A stretch of DNA of 64,000 nucleotides from Allacma fusca (GCA_947179485.1 OX359246.1:57639632-57703631); one strand, 5' to 3'; shown: positions 33,196 to 45,908, counted from the stretch's first letter. Made by a program: numbers and translations. Notes: generated by a model not told the origin, from the letters alone.

Positions 33196-36100
33196 ATGGC
33201 GAACGTCGACAAAACTGGGGACATCAGTTTAGGTCTAGTGAAACGTGGGAAATTCTATCGTAAAGGTGCCAAATGGAGCAGGTGTACCGCTTCGGAAATA
33301 GCATCTGTTATGAGCAAGATTTGTAATAACGCTGATGGTTGGCAATCTGCTGGTTACTACCGAAAATCAGATCTATGGGGACAGTTGGTTGCTGAGTTTT
33401 ACCCAAAGCAGCTCGAGAGGGATCGGAAGTTTTTGTCAAGTTGGTATCTTAGGAAGCATTCCGCTTTAAAAGTGAGTATTTCAGCTATTGTCCTTTAGAA
33501 AAGAGTGAGATACATTTCGTATGTTTTGTTTGCAGGCTGCATTTTTGGGTTTACGCGGTACTCCCGTAGTGTGCTTGGATCCACCTCCCGCATGTTCTAC
33601 GCCCAACGCCAGCAGATCCATTTACTGCATTTGTCAAGGATCTTCGTCTGGGGACATGGTGGAATGTGGAAAGTGTAAGGAATGGTACCATTGTTTGTGC
33701 ATTCGAGTAAATAGGAAGACAGTTGCAAAAGACGGCAACTACGAATGCCCCAGGTGTAAAGGAAATTCGTGGATCCGTTATCCCTCCATATTTTTACAAA
33801 CGTTTCGTGGTAAGTGTCGACGATTTCCGCAATTTGTTTCGAGATCGGTATAAATAAGTGAACTGTGTTGCCTTGACATGGTTGTGTAGGTGTAAGGGCA
33901 AATATCAGCTCAATTACAATGGACCAAGACGACGATAATCACTCAGTTAAATCCGACGATGGCCAAGAACAAAACGCACGCACGTTGGCTATAAATATTC
34001 CGTCTCCAGTCTCAGATGTAAGCCAAACAAGCAACAATCGGGAAATACATTCAAGTTTCTGGACATCTGCGGGAGACTTTAATCTCAGCCGCAGACCACT
34101 GAAAGGTCAACATCATGTAACACGTAACTTCTATATTTTTAGGAAATCGATTCCACATAAATGTTTCTGTTTGCAGATATGGGTTTGCAGGCTGCCCTGG
34201 CAAGTACAAGGACAGAAAATGTCGAAAGCGGCGACAAACTTACTTCCACGCACAAAGACTTGGGTTTAGAGTTCGTATGTGAAAAACCGCCTTCTACGCC
34301 TAACAGACACATACATGAGATTCAAACAGATAATGACCAGATGGATATTGCACAGGTTGTTGAAGACGAGAACGCAGGTTTTGATGATTTCGGCACCAAA
34401 TATACAGGTAATGATTCTGGTTTCTTTCAATTGATAACATTTTGACATCTAACTGCAGACTGTTTCATAGACCACGGTGACTCAGTACAAGTCGAGACTA
34501 GCAACACAACAGTGCTTATCCCGAAAACGTTCCAGTTTACTGTCAAGAAAAAGGTTTGGGACAGCTATGTTGAGACGCGAAATCGCCATGGCAAAATAAC
34601 ATTTGGTATGCGTCCAGGTTGGCTGGACGTGATATTAAGGAGGAAATTTAACAAGGTCAATCCATGCTGTGTCCCTAACTGCAAACGGCAGGATGTTTCC
34701 ACCGGGAAAAGAGGCCACTTGTACGTTTTAGATGGATACTGTACACATAAACCACACTGCTGGGAGACTATACGGATCACTGGGAATTTTAATGCCGACA
34801 AATCAAAAGTACTCTTTAAAGTCGTGTAAGTGTATAAGCAAATTTGAATTTATAATGTAGGTTGAAGGTAAGTTGTAAATCAGTTGATATATTCGTAGCT
34901 GTACGGGCACTATTAACCACCAGCCGCTAAGAGTTTGCAGCAATAAATTGCAAGCCGAGAATCGAGCAGCATTTAAGGAACATTTGCGTTATAGACATGC
35001 AGATGCAGTGGCAACGGAAATGGCAAACAAAGCTGATGATTTAGCTCAAAGATGCGGCAATTTTACAGCAGTTCCGCGCGGACAAGTACTGCGACAAGCA
35101 AGGCATGAGGTAAAGCGTACATGCATTCCATTATTTCGATTAAATAAATACATATGCATTTGCTTTCAGATGCTTAAAGAACGAGATACTGATAGTCTGC
35201 CCACTGTGGACCTGCATCGACGGATTTATACGGACAGAAGTTTAGCTGAGTTTGTCATTGGGTATAGCATTAAACCTTTGCACGTTGTTATGATGACCAC
35301 AAGACAAATGGATGTTTTAAAGACATTTAAGCAACGCAAACAACACACCGTTATTCACTTGGATGCAACCGGAGGAGTTGTTCGACATCTTACTGAGAAT
35401 TTGGGGGATAGTCAAATATTGATGTATGCATTGGTCATTGCCAACCCAGCTGACAAATCAAACTCGATAGCAGTTTGTGAATTCTTAAGTAATTCGCAGA
35501 ATACAGACTCCATCGGCCAGGGTTTGGCCGTATTTCGTACTACGTAAGATTGTAACAATTTATTACTAATGTTTTTCATCTTTATTATTTACTTCCTACG
35601 GATCACTTGCAGGGTCGACTCGTACTTCAAAACTGGACCATCTGGGTGGATGAAACGCATAGAAACAGACTTTAGTTTAGCCACCATAGCAGCAGTTATT
35701 CACACGTTCTGGAATGGTCATAGTACATCCTCATATCTTAACCTATGTTGGGAAGAACTTTTCAAGGTCCGGAAACCTTCAGAAATAAATCACCATGTTT
35801 GCCGTATGCACATAATCCAAGCTATTGTCGCTAAACTGGAAGAATGTTACGTAGAAAAGGAAGACGAGCGTGTGAAAATCATAAAGAAGTTGTTTAACCG
35901 TTATCAGTATTCTTACGATATCCACACGGCTAACTACTACGTTCGCAAGATATTCGTTCTATGTCTATCACCAACCGATGTTCCCAGTGTTACACAGGTG
36001 CTATCGACTCTTCAATCCGCTCCACCAAAATTGCTACAACTTGGTAACATCTTTACTTGATAATTTGTATTACAAATCGACCCAACATCATGTGTGTCTG

Positions 36101-38308
36101 CATTTAAAAACTATACGTACTAATGTTTCACAGAATACGAAATAGTGCATCAAAACTATCTAGTACAACATCTTTCGGATACTACGTTATGTCGTGGAAC
36201 ATCGTTTGGACGATTCTATCACGATTTGCGGACTATCGTTATAAGTTCACTGGCACAAGACCAAGTAGAATGTTTTTTATCGCCAAACAGGTTTTACAAT
36301 GAAAGCTTTGTCACTTACTTGTGCACGCACATGTTACCGTATACACCAATGCTCACTCATATTATGTTCGAATTGCGTGGAGATCACCGCCATAACGACA
36401 CACAAGAACCTGTCGAAAATTGGAACAAGGTTGTAAAAAGGCACGAACAGTGTAAGGATGGTAAACTGACATTAGCCAGATACGTTCATGAAGCCAAAAA
36501 TGTTATTGAAGGTATCATGTGTTGTATTTTCTGTAATATCACATTACTGGTGGTCCGAAATGAGTTGATCAAGAAGTAAAGACATATTGGTTTACAGGGC
36601 GGTGCACAAGGTTCCTGGCGGATTACACTCGTTACTTAGGACAACTTGAGGGAATAAATAAGCAACGAAAACCCGGAAGACGTAGGAAGAATGTAACCCC
36701 GACAGTGTCCACATACCAGACTTGCGAAAATCCTGCGAACGTGTCTTTCCTTCCCTTACAGGAAAGCTCATGTGTTCTCACAGAATCCTGGAAGAAGAAA
36801 GGCAAACATGTACCTAAAGTTAAATTGGTGGCATCGATTTTCGACACTTTGCCATTTATTCCGTGAGTTAATATTAATTGTATTCTTACGTATTCTGGAG
36901 TTTGAAACCGGTTGCTTTTGTTACAGTTGGGGTTCCAGAGCTCGAGATGATGGTGCATTTCTTTTTGTCAACACTTGTTCTTTCGATAATATCATGACTA
37001 TGACGCTTTATCTGTACGAGACTGACACATACTTTCATAAGTTTATTTCCAATGGTTCAGCAAGCAGGATATTAGTTGTTGATGCCCTTCAGTGTTTGAG
37101 AGAGGGATTTCAAAATCTTGCAAAACAGAAATGGTTATCTCTGACTGATCGGGAATTACAAAGTAAACCTGCTTTGAATGACATGTGGAATGGTGAGGAG
37201 GAATACGGACTCGCTGCTCTCCATGGGCTGTTTGAAGACTATTTGCAAGTGACTTCTTGTAGTACATGTGTGTACGAGACATTCAGAAGGTGTATTCATT
37301 ATTACTACACTTTTAACATGAATAATAATTGATATACGGTCACTACATCGACTATTAGAACAAATGTCGAATTATGAAATACGATAATTAAATGTATTTG
37401 ATTTGCAGTTTTCCTATAACTGCCTTATGTGGTTCCAGCATTGAACTTATTCTACACAGATTAAACGCAACAACAACGTTTCTAGGTTCTGTATGTCGAA
37501 GTTGTCACAAGGACAAGTCTGTAAACTATAAACAGCCGGAAATTCCTTCGCCAGTATTGTTTTTTGAGTTGACGCATGGCACTATGGTCTCCGAGGATAC
37601 CCATAGAAAGAGGATTGCGGATATTCCACTCCGAATTAATTTATTTCAAAGTGTTTATTCTCTTGTAGGTTATACGCTAAACGTAGGGGGGCATTTCGTA
37701 CTTCAAATATTGCACAATGCACAACCTGTTAGATATGACGGCATGGAACCGCTAATGAAGTATTTACCCGGTCGATTTAAGGATTATGTGGCTGTAAGTA
37801 CATGCTGGTACACATTAAATCGCGAATGTTAGAGAAATGTGCTTGCCGATGTTTGCATAATATTGGGCTTTTTTAATGTTGTCTTTTGGATGTTGAATTC
37901 GTTAGTTTGTTTAGTAGTGAATGTTGAAAACTGATATTGTTGAATTAGTATTGAATTAATTTGTTTGCTGGAAATTGATATTTGGTGATGTGTATTTGGG
38001 TTTGAAATTTAGTTTTTTTTAGACCTTACTATAGTTTCCAAAATGATAATTGGTAGTTCCTATGGTACGATTAGCATAACCATAGTATAACCAGTGTTTC
38101 CATAATATTGGTTTGGCGTACATAAACGATCATGCATATTTCTGATCATGTTTGTAGAGTAGCTTGTGTAATAAAGCTTTTAGTATTGTACATGACTTAG
38201 TTGAATCGTTTTATAGTATTGCTTATCTGTAGTGTGTACGAAATACTCACAATGTAGTTTCTTTTAATATGTTTACAGTCGTTTGCTGGCGATAAATTGG
38301 GTACTTGA
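33196..38308 (+). CDS. PHD finger + MULE-like DDE transposase + USP-like cysteine protease fusion
   Basis: Thirteen exons: 33196-33471, 33536-33809, 33890-34105, 34177-34407, 34459-34825, 34899-35109, 35170-35543, 35613-36043, 36134-36511, 36598-36862, 36927-37289, 37409-37793 and 38279-38308. All phases fit: 3801 nt, 1266 residues, no stop. Residues about 122-170 form a C4HC3 PHD finger (YCICQG...CGKCKEWYHCLC...CPRC), a histone-tail reader fold. The middle has a MULE-type RNase-H-like core: Asp590 in HLDATGG, Asp669 in ETDFS, the CxxH pair 713/716 and Glu888 in EPVENW, resembling transposases of the NOF/Phantom kind. The C-terminus carries a Cys box NTCSFD (Cys1025), CRSCH and a His box GGHFV (His1224), as in ubiquitin-specific proteases. 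The ATG touches the satellite, so the promoter must lie in it or start there. The last exon is the least certain. Mobility is inference; a domesticated gene is possible. Confidence 0.8.
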
Positions 38309-38928
38309 TGTTAGTCGTATAATTCAGTGCTGTAAGAATGACATGTACACGATTATATTTAAGTTTCTAATTGACATAACTGATTTTGGAGTTCATGTAA
38401 TTAATATAATATTTTGTGTTTGCTTGTTTCCAAGCACCTGGACCTTTGCCTTTGCTCCTGTTCCAGAATGAAGCTCTTTTACTATTAATAAGAATTCGTT
38501 CATCCTAACATGAATTTTTGCTTACCTGCTTACCTGTTTCAATTTCTAACTCACAATCTTCACTTCTCTCTTGCTCGTGAAGACTTTCACACCTCACTCT
38601 CCAATCCAAAATTACGCCGTTTTTCATTTCTGCTTTCGTGCAGTTATTTATTTTGACCGTGAATTAAAATACCCTTTGACTGTTGCTGAAGCGAGAGCTT
38701 TGCTGTGTCCGCTTTCTTTAGAACTGTATATTGTGTATTTGCTTATTAGCTAGTTGTCATTTCATCACTCTGGATGTTGCTGAACTTCAGCGTTAATCTC
38801 ACCGAGTACATCACGGCATCACTAGCTGTTTAATAAAATCCCTACAGCTGATTTATTACAACTATGTGAAACGAAATATATGTTCAGTACAATAATTATT
38901 TGTTTTTGCTAATGACAGTGCTTGTAGT

Positions 38929-39633
38929 ATGGATCCGAAGACCGCTTGTACCCTTTGCAAAACAATACATGTAGGAGCAATACAGTGTTCACATTTTCTG
39001 GACTCATATAAAGTTGTAAGCACGTATATGATAATATACAGTGTGTCTCAATAATATATATAGCACACATAATTTAATTAATTGAATTTGTAATTTGTTG
39101 TAGCCAATGTACGATGGGGAAATCCATAACGAGGTTTTATGGGGTAAGCACGCAGCTGACTGGGATTTCAGTAGTGCTGCACCTACGCCTTTGAGGCCTT
39201 GGCAAATAGATCCGGACGAGGTGAGACACAGTGTTGGTGTCGCTAAAACTGCAAATCCTGGAGATATGGAACCCGTTGATGAAGACCATCCAATTGTGCA
39301 GGTTATAAAAACTGTTGAATAAACCTTTTGTTTGAACGAAATACTAAAAATGTTGTAACTAATAACCAAAACCAGCTTCTTGTACATATATTGGGTTGCA
39401 ATGACTGTGCTATTTGTTTAAAAAATAACTTCATTCAAAATTACTTTGTTCAAATATTGTAGGAAGAACCTACCGATTCAAACACGTTGACTAGGAAGGA
39501 GAGAAGGAAGTTGGGTGTACAGCGAAAACGGAAGTCAGTAGTGGGAAAGCAGAAAGAGAAAGATCGGCATGTGAAGCAAACACATAATCGCAATTTCCAC
39601 AGAGTTAGTGGAACTTACCGTGGAAATAAATGA
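38929..39633 (+). CDS. Small basic protein with CxxC motif, possible second protein of the transposon
   Basis: Three exons proposed: 38929-39015 (MDPKTACTLCKTIH, with further CSH), 39104-39301 (acidic, DEDHPIVQ) and about 39462-39633 (very basic: RKERRKLGVQRKRK, ending GTYRGNK and a stop). The first two join in phase. The phase into the third exon came out one base off in my count, so that junction is unsettled. About 150 residues. The Cys/His pattern at the N-terminus suggests a small zinc site, and the basic tail suggests nucleic-acid binding or a nuclear signal. An AATAAA lies at the stop (39625) and TTTTAATAAAAG just after it, so transcription probably ends here. It may instead be alternative 3' exons of the upstream gene. 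Function unknown. Confidence 0.5.
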
Positions 39634-39866
39634 TTTTAATAAAAGTCACTACACACGCGGAATTATTAAATAATGTTTATTTGTATCTCTCATGCATCCG
39701 GTCAGTTGTAGAAGGTTCTACAAAATGTTAAACCCAGGGGTTTAGACACTTACGGCAATCTGATTTGTGTTACTACAAACATTGGTGTTTTGACGAGCTA
39801 GCGCCCCCATAAATACTGATTCAGGTACAAAGTGGTTGCATAAATTTTGAAGCTTAATTATTCACT
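39634..39866. other. 3' end of the transposon region; candidate terminal inverted repeat near 39735
   Basis: GGGTTTAGACACTT at about 39738-39751 is an imperfect inverted match of TGTCTAAACTCGGGGGTAAA at about 27538-27557, left of the satellite. The two would bracket array plus genes as one element of about 12.2 kb. No matching target-site duplication was found, so this is tentative. Confidence 0.3.
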
Positions 39867-40000
39867 ACTTTGTGGGTACACACAAATCCAAATTTGTTTT
39901 GTACTTTGTGGGTTCACACAAATCCAAATTTGTTTTGTACTTTGTGGGTACACACAAATCCAAATTTGTTTTGTACTTTGTGGGTACACGCAATTTCTAC
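39867..40000. repeat. 36-bp tandem repeat, about 3.7 copies
   Basis: The unit starts ACTTTGTGGGTACACACAAA and recurs at 39867, 39903, 39939 and 39975. As 36 is a multiple of three, open repeat peptides appear in several frames on both strands; they are not genes. Confidence 0.93.
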
Positions 40001-40859
40001 CCGCAAAGTTTGGTACAACCTTGGATGTCAGAACGTGTACACAAGAATACTTATTGGAAGCGATTGCATCATGTACAGGTACGAGTGTATGAAATACCTT
40101 AACCCGATGTCCAAGTACCTCAAATGAGGGGTCGGATTTTCGTTGGAAGATAGGAATCTTGCCGAGGAAAAATATTATTGGCACGGAAATATCAAACGGA
40201 TGGGATTTTTTTACGAGCAGGGATTTAAAAATTCTTTTTGCTTTCTGGCAGAAATTGTCAAATTTGTTGGGGAGTTTTAGGGAAAATTTGTTTAGCAAAA
40301 AGGGGTGTTTTGATTGCATGACCTTATTTGGTGGGGATTTGAAGTGTTGTAAGTAAATTATTTTTGCGAACAGGGATATTGAAAATCACTTACCGTTTTT
40401 TCAATAAACATAGTTTGAACCTTTCTGTACCTGTCTGGACGGACATAATATTCACCAGGGAAATCAGGAAAGCACCCCACATATTTATCATTTCTTGTGA
40501 CACTTTTTTCACGCGTACAGCCTGCCTTTATTTCATATTAGCTTGTTTAACTTTTGTTTTTGTAGATATGTTAATGCTTTTGTTCTAAACGAAGTTGAGC
40601 TAATTAACTTGACAAACAACAGGTGTAACTGGAGTATTAAGTACAGGACAATACTATAGTAACTTCTTTTAGGATGGAGTCGTATTGGGAATGAAAATGT
40701 CAAAAATCATCAGTGTAATGAATCGCAAATACTGCACTACAAAAAATTGCGATTATGCAAGGGTGTCGCGTAAGGCGGCGCCAGGTCGGCCATCTCTTCT
40801 TACGTAACTATTGTAGTATGTTGAACTCATTTATGAAATTACCGTTGGGTTTGTTTTTT
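40001..40859. other. No gene recognised
   Basis: AT-rich DNA with short chance frames. Nothing matched a known domain or repeat of this window. Confidence 0.35.
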
Positions 40860-41155
40860 TCAAAACAGTCATTCCCATGGTGAAACATTGTTTTGAAATA
40901 TGCACATACAATGTACATGCATGCATTTTAAATAGTGTGAGTAATATTGACGCCAAATACTATCGGGTTATAACCAACCGAACCCAAATTATTAAAAAAG
41001 AAATCGGGAGTAGTTGAGCAGGGGTACGGTCCCAAGGAGTGGAGCGTCATAGGGCTTTCTGTTAATAACAAAGGCGCTGCCCGTGTATAACGTTGGCAGG
41101 AATCTCCTCTCCTCATTCACTACAGCGAACAAGCAATGTTTGCATGCTGGCTGTC
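40860..41155 (+). repeat. Dispersed repeat of about 295 bp, inverted copy at 49600-49895
   Basis: Shared blocks in reverse order and strand include CATTCCCATGGTGAAACATT (here) with its complement near 49865-49884, GGTCCCAAGGxxTGGAGCG, and TCCTCTC...CACTACAGCGA followed by CAAGCAA. Similarity is imperfect, so the copies are old. Family not identified. Confidence 0.7.
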
Positions 41156-41512
41156 AGGGATTGTCGATTTGAAAATGTCATGGCATATTGGGCATCAATA
41201 TGCCATGAGCATATATGCCATTGGGCATTCAACTTTGGGAAAATACCTACATTTTGGGCACATACGACATGTTGAGCATATTCAGTTCAAATTTTCGGTT
41301 ACCTTTTTCAGACGTTTTAGACGCTACTTTTACTGCACACTACCCCGCTCAAATCTTTATAACTAGAAACGATTACTCGACGGTTTTAGCACAAAGGTAA
41401 ATAAATCAGGTCAGCAGAAAATTGTACGAGTTCAGGGCATTTTCCCAATGTGCCAATATTACCGAAACTATGGCACGTTGGCGGGCATTTTGAGCATATT
41501 CAGCTTGGCACT

Positions 41513-41740
41513 GTAGAGATGGGCCCGGAAGCGGGCTTTTTGAATTGGGCCGGCCCGAACCCGACCCGGCCGGGTTTTTGGCCTGGTTCGGGCTGCAAAT
41601 ACGAACTTACTTCGGGCTACGACCGGGTTTGGGCTGCAATAAATCAATGAAACCGGGTTAAGATCGGGCTTGGGCATGCATTTATTTTTCAGTTCGGGTT
41701 TTGGGCGGATCGGAAATTAAAAATGACCCGATAATTCTAC
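41513..41740. repeat. hAT-type end fragment rich in GGGCCCG words
   Basis: Starts TAGAGATGGGCCCGG, a typical hAT-like terminus, followed by many CCCGAACCCG/CGGGTTCGGG words and then degraded sequence. The opposite terminus was not found, so no boundaries or target duplication can be given. Confidence 0.45.
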
Positions 41741-42377
41741 TACAATAGAATTTAGGACAGATAGGTTGCATGCATATTTGACGTTGCGCAGAGTTCAAGC
41801 ATTGCTTTCATGTACATATATTCATGCTAAAGCTAAATAATCGTTTACTGTATTAAATACTCACACATTCAACATTTTGAAACGATCTCCTGAGCTTGAT
41901 AGTTTATCTTCACAAATTTTCAGAGCCAATAAGAAGTTTTGCTTCTTGAGTGCACGTTTATTGAATGTGATGAGTGGGATGGATGTTGTATATAAATACA
42001 AAAAAAATACGCAAATAAAGGTTTCACAGCGGATTCAATTGTTACTTAAAAGCCCTAATCCTACCTCTAGTTGGCAGGCATATGTACGAGGGCATTTTGA
42101 ATCGACATTCCCTACTGGCTGTATGTATACGCATGCAATTCATGCGTGCATGGTAATATGTGTACAACGCCTTCACTACCCCTTTCAGATGTTTCCCGAT
42201 TTGACTGCCGGCACACGCAAGTCAGCAATTTTTTAAAAGTTTGCAATGTAAGCTTCGTGCTTCCCTTGAATTTAGAGTTTTTAAAAAGTGCGGAAATTTC
42301 TCATGTGATTTTTTAAAATCAGAAATTTTGATTCAAAGATACTAAAAACACACGATTGCAATCTGAGGGCTTTGGTC

Positions 42378-42455
42378 AAAATTTGTTTACCCTGGCCCTA
42401 AATTTTTTACCCAGGCCGGCCAAGATGGGCCACCCCTTAAATCCACCCCTGAGTT
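42378..42455. repeat. Short dispersed repeat (copy 1 of 3): CCTGGCCCTAAAT ... AAATCCACCCCTGA
   Basis: Near-identical blocks lie at about 44330-44408 and 62410-62495: a CTGxCCCTAAATxTTTxCCCAG core, then GTAGACCAC or GGGCCAC, then AAATCCACCCCTGA. Nature unknown. Confidence 0.7.
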
Positions 42456-43339
42456 ACAACAAATACTTATAATCTCAAAACAAGGATCCGGATTCAGTTT
42501 CAGGTATTGCCAGGTACCTGTACCCAGGGACAATTTTTTTGGTTCCTTTTCGGTACAGGTACATTGCGTACAGGGCTTACTACTTGTAGTAAATATTGAG
42601 TTGAAAACATGGTTGTGTCGTGTGCCATAGGTACTATGAAAGTAACTATGTGCTTAAAAGGTTTGGGTCTTAGGGAGAGACGCTGTGTTTATTTATGTGC
42701 CGGTAGTCATTACCAGTCTTTATACAAAATCGTACTTCTCAGTCAAAGTCTGCTGATTATGGTTACTCCGGCTCATATGTATGTATTCCAATGGTTTGTA
42801 TGCTAACTCCGGCTAACTTGACGGACACAAGATTCAGGGAGAATAAACGTGTTTGTTGGGAAGAAAGCATCCACTCTTGTGTTTCCCCCCGCGTCCCATT
42901 TAAGGGATAAGTACAAGGTTTCCGTTTCTGACGTCACCCGTTTCCCTTCGAACGCTTCCCTGCATTTTCAAAAGTAGGCTTGTATTGACAAATATACATA
43001 TGTTCTTAAGATAATATAGGAAAATACATTTGCTACAAACTGGGGGATTCTAAAATTTGAGGAGTTATTTCCTTATGTTTCATATGTATCAATTTATAAT
43101 CATCTTGTACATGCAGATAATATGTTCACTCGTCGAAATTATCCCTTCGAGGTAAATACGTTAGTAATTACTGCATAGGGATCTTCAGTATCTTCACGTT
43201 CCATCTCTATAAACCAGATACGCAGCTTTCGAAGACTAGCCTGGCAAGAAGGATTCCTTCAAGACGGAAATTTAATTTTTAACTTGATTAAATCAAGCTT
43301 GATATCCTAGTAAAAATGTTAAAAATCGCATTGCTTGAA
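42456..43339. other. No gene recognised; GTACCTGTACCC words at about 42505-42570
   Basis: A GTACCTGTACCC / GGTACAGGTAC stretch resembles words next to the 41-bp minisatellite and at 45125-45240 and 63650-63780. Otherwise unremarkable AT-rich sequence. Confidence 0.35.
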
Positions 43340-43825
43340 GAGAGAGAGAAAGAAATAATTTATTTCACTGATACCACAATAGTATTTGCCTTACGACACA
43401 GTACATAATAATTTCAAACATTTTTAACACAAAAAATATTTGTTATAAACTTGGTTATAAACATACTAATTGTACAAGTGATGAAATGCTATCCTGTAAG
43501 ATCCACGAATTGTGGTAATAATTACATCGTTTATAAGCTGTTTAGATAAATTAAATCGTTGTCTAAATTGTTCAAAATGTTCAAAAATAGTTCCACGAGC
43601 TCCAATTAATAGTCCAATAACTTCAATAGTTTTCAAATTGTATTTCTGCTTAAAGAAAGGAACACAAGGTTGATAAATCTGCTTCTTTTCATGATCCACT
43701 TCCATTGGTTGATTTCTATCTTTTTCCCATCTAACAGTTGGGTCTATTATGTAACCTACTTTGGTTACTTCATTAAAACATAAAATGTCAATTCGTCTAG
43801 TAGAATCATTCTCTCCAATAATAAT
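43340..43825 (-). mobile_element. 5'-truncated LINE fragment (C-terminal end of a reverse-transcriptase protein)
   Basis: On the minus strand, about 43820 down to the stop at 43466, an open frame reads RRIDILCFN...IIDPTVRWE...VIGLLIGARGTI...and ends FHHLYN. This resembles the C-terminal endonuclease and tail of LINE proteins of the restriction-like-endonuclease type, a family-level recollection I could not check. Roughly 120 codons remain. An AT-rich tail continues to about 43340. No target duplication was identified. Confidence 0.5.
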
Positions 43826-44959
43826 AATTATTATTGTGCATTAAATGTACTTGTTTTTAATTCTGAGAAACGGATTTTATTATTAAGCAAATTGTTATTG
43901 TATATTCGCTAATGAGATACCCACCGGCTGCAAATCAACTCTAAACATCCGGGAGAAGAAAACAAATAAGCTGTGAATTTATTAAGTTCCCAAGCCGATA
44001 GCTATGGCTTGCACGACTGCATTAGTTTTGAAGGGGCCAGCAACATATTGAGCATGCTAAAATGATATAACAATGATCAATGGGTGACATGCACAGGTCA
44101 ATATAAGCGCACAAAAAAGAAATAACCCATTGTAGGGTCTGTGTAGTTGGGGTGCTTTAAAGTTACAAAAATGGTTGTGTAAGGTTCAGTAAATGTGTTC
44201 GATGTTCTTCATTAATGTTGCTGGGATCATTGTGGGCAGGGGAGGATTAATAGAATCATTTTTACTATGACCCAAAGTCTCAAAGCATATTTGTGAGCCT
44301 TTTCACTTGCAACCTCAAGGTCTTCGTTAACATTTTTTTTACTCTGACCCTAAATATTTTCCCCAGACCGAGCCAGGGTAGACCACCCCGTAAATCCACC
44401 CCTGATTATGGGTAAGCGTCAAACAATTCTTCCCGTACAGGGGGTCGGGGTTTCTATTTAGTTTATAAATTTCCGAACATTAGTTGAAGTAAGCTGCATT
44501 TTATAAATTTTTAATAGATGCCCAGTTGAGGGGGAAAACAATCAAATTTAACAAGAATGTGGTGGTAAATGGTCACGTTCATAAGACACATCACATTTTT
44601 CAAATTGGTACATGGGTCTGTGCAAATATAATGCTTTGCACCGTATAGAAATTATGAATCATAAAACATCTTGGAGTGGTCGAAAAATACTAAATGTCAA
44701 CAATAGTTATTAATTTTTCCGAAATGACTTGAAAGTCCTTAAAAAACTTCAATACGCAAGGTTTACGTTGAACATATTTATATTCATAGTGTGGGTGCTC
44801 CATTTCAAGGAAATCCGACTAGGTCATTGGGACACAATCACCATATATTTATTTTAAGTGCAGCTGAACTTCGCTGCTCCTGGATACTGTTTTTCTTTTA
44901 TTGTGTCTCCGATGTGACCAGCTTGTCTCAGAAAGGTTTTGTAAACACTTAAGATATTC
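43826..44959. other. Repeat-bearing intergenic DNA, no gene
   Basis: Contains copy 2 of the CCTGGCCCTAAAT repeat (44330-44408) and otherwise unassigned AT-rich sequence. Confidence 0.4.
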
Positions 44960-45240
44960 AAAAACAATTTTCTACATATATCTTCTATAGTTCCGATAGT
45001 TCTGTGATTGTTGTAACCAAAGACGGGCTTTCAGAAGAATTTGTTGATGGCCCCTAGCCATATGACGGTGAGGACCTAGTATTGACTTATCCTGCATCTT
45101 ATTGCCATTATTGAATCGTAACGAGTACGGGTACAATGTGAAGACATGTACATGTTTTCAGATTACATTGCGGGTACGGTTATAAAAAATATGTATTCAA
45201 GTGTGGGTACGGGCGCAGACAGCAGATATAGTAATACCCG
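44960..45240. repeat. Dispersed repeat shared with 62535-62665 and 63645-63775
   Basis: The block TCAGAAGAATTTGTTGATGG ... CTAGTATTGACTTATC is common to 45030-45095 and 62580-62640. The block GGGTACGG...GCAGACAGCAGATATA is common to 45170-45230 and 63710-63770. In the second locus the two blocks lie about 1 kb apart, so that copy was interrupted or this one deleted. Confidence 0.7.
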
Positions 45241-45908
45241 GACTTGGGGTACCGATTTTGCGTACCCTTATTACAGAGCACTCACTGCGTTGCACCCAGG
45301 ACCGTGGAGTTATGCATTCAGGCAGCCAAGGAAATTGAAAAAGTTTCACAGAATTATCATCTGCGTAGATTTATTTTTAATTAGAGCAATAAAATGCTGT
45401 AGAAGTCTTGACGCGGAAATTCCTTCACCAGTATCAACTGCTACAAGCAACTAGATACATGTACTCAACTCCCTACAACACAAGTATACATAGCCCCTTC
45501 ACTCTCTCGCTCACATTTCTCAGAATTTCAACTGGTTCTCATATGACTGGTCATGCGTTCCTCCTCATCAATCAGTCACAATTAACAACTTACATGTATG
45601 TAGTTACACTTATACAGGATGAGGCACGTCATAGCCTGGGATACAAATGATGAAATTTCTGAGTACTTAATCTTCAAGTTCTGGCAAGAACATTACCTGG
45701 CCGAAACCCTGGGGAAGCCAAACAGAAAATAACGAAAGCATAATAGAAAGAACCATTACCTCCATTTTTTATAACACAAGAAACCTTCCAGATAATTGCT
45801 TTGATACTCACGTCAATCATACCTTTCTAGGGAAGTAACTAACACTGTATCCGGCTGCAACATCGCAAATCACAACCACCGAGGTGATATCATCTTATAG
45901 ACAAGTTA

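Noticed and set aside
39847-40319. Repeat peptides on both strands
   Set aside because: They come from the 36-bp tandem repeat, which is a multiple of three and open in several frames.
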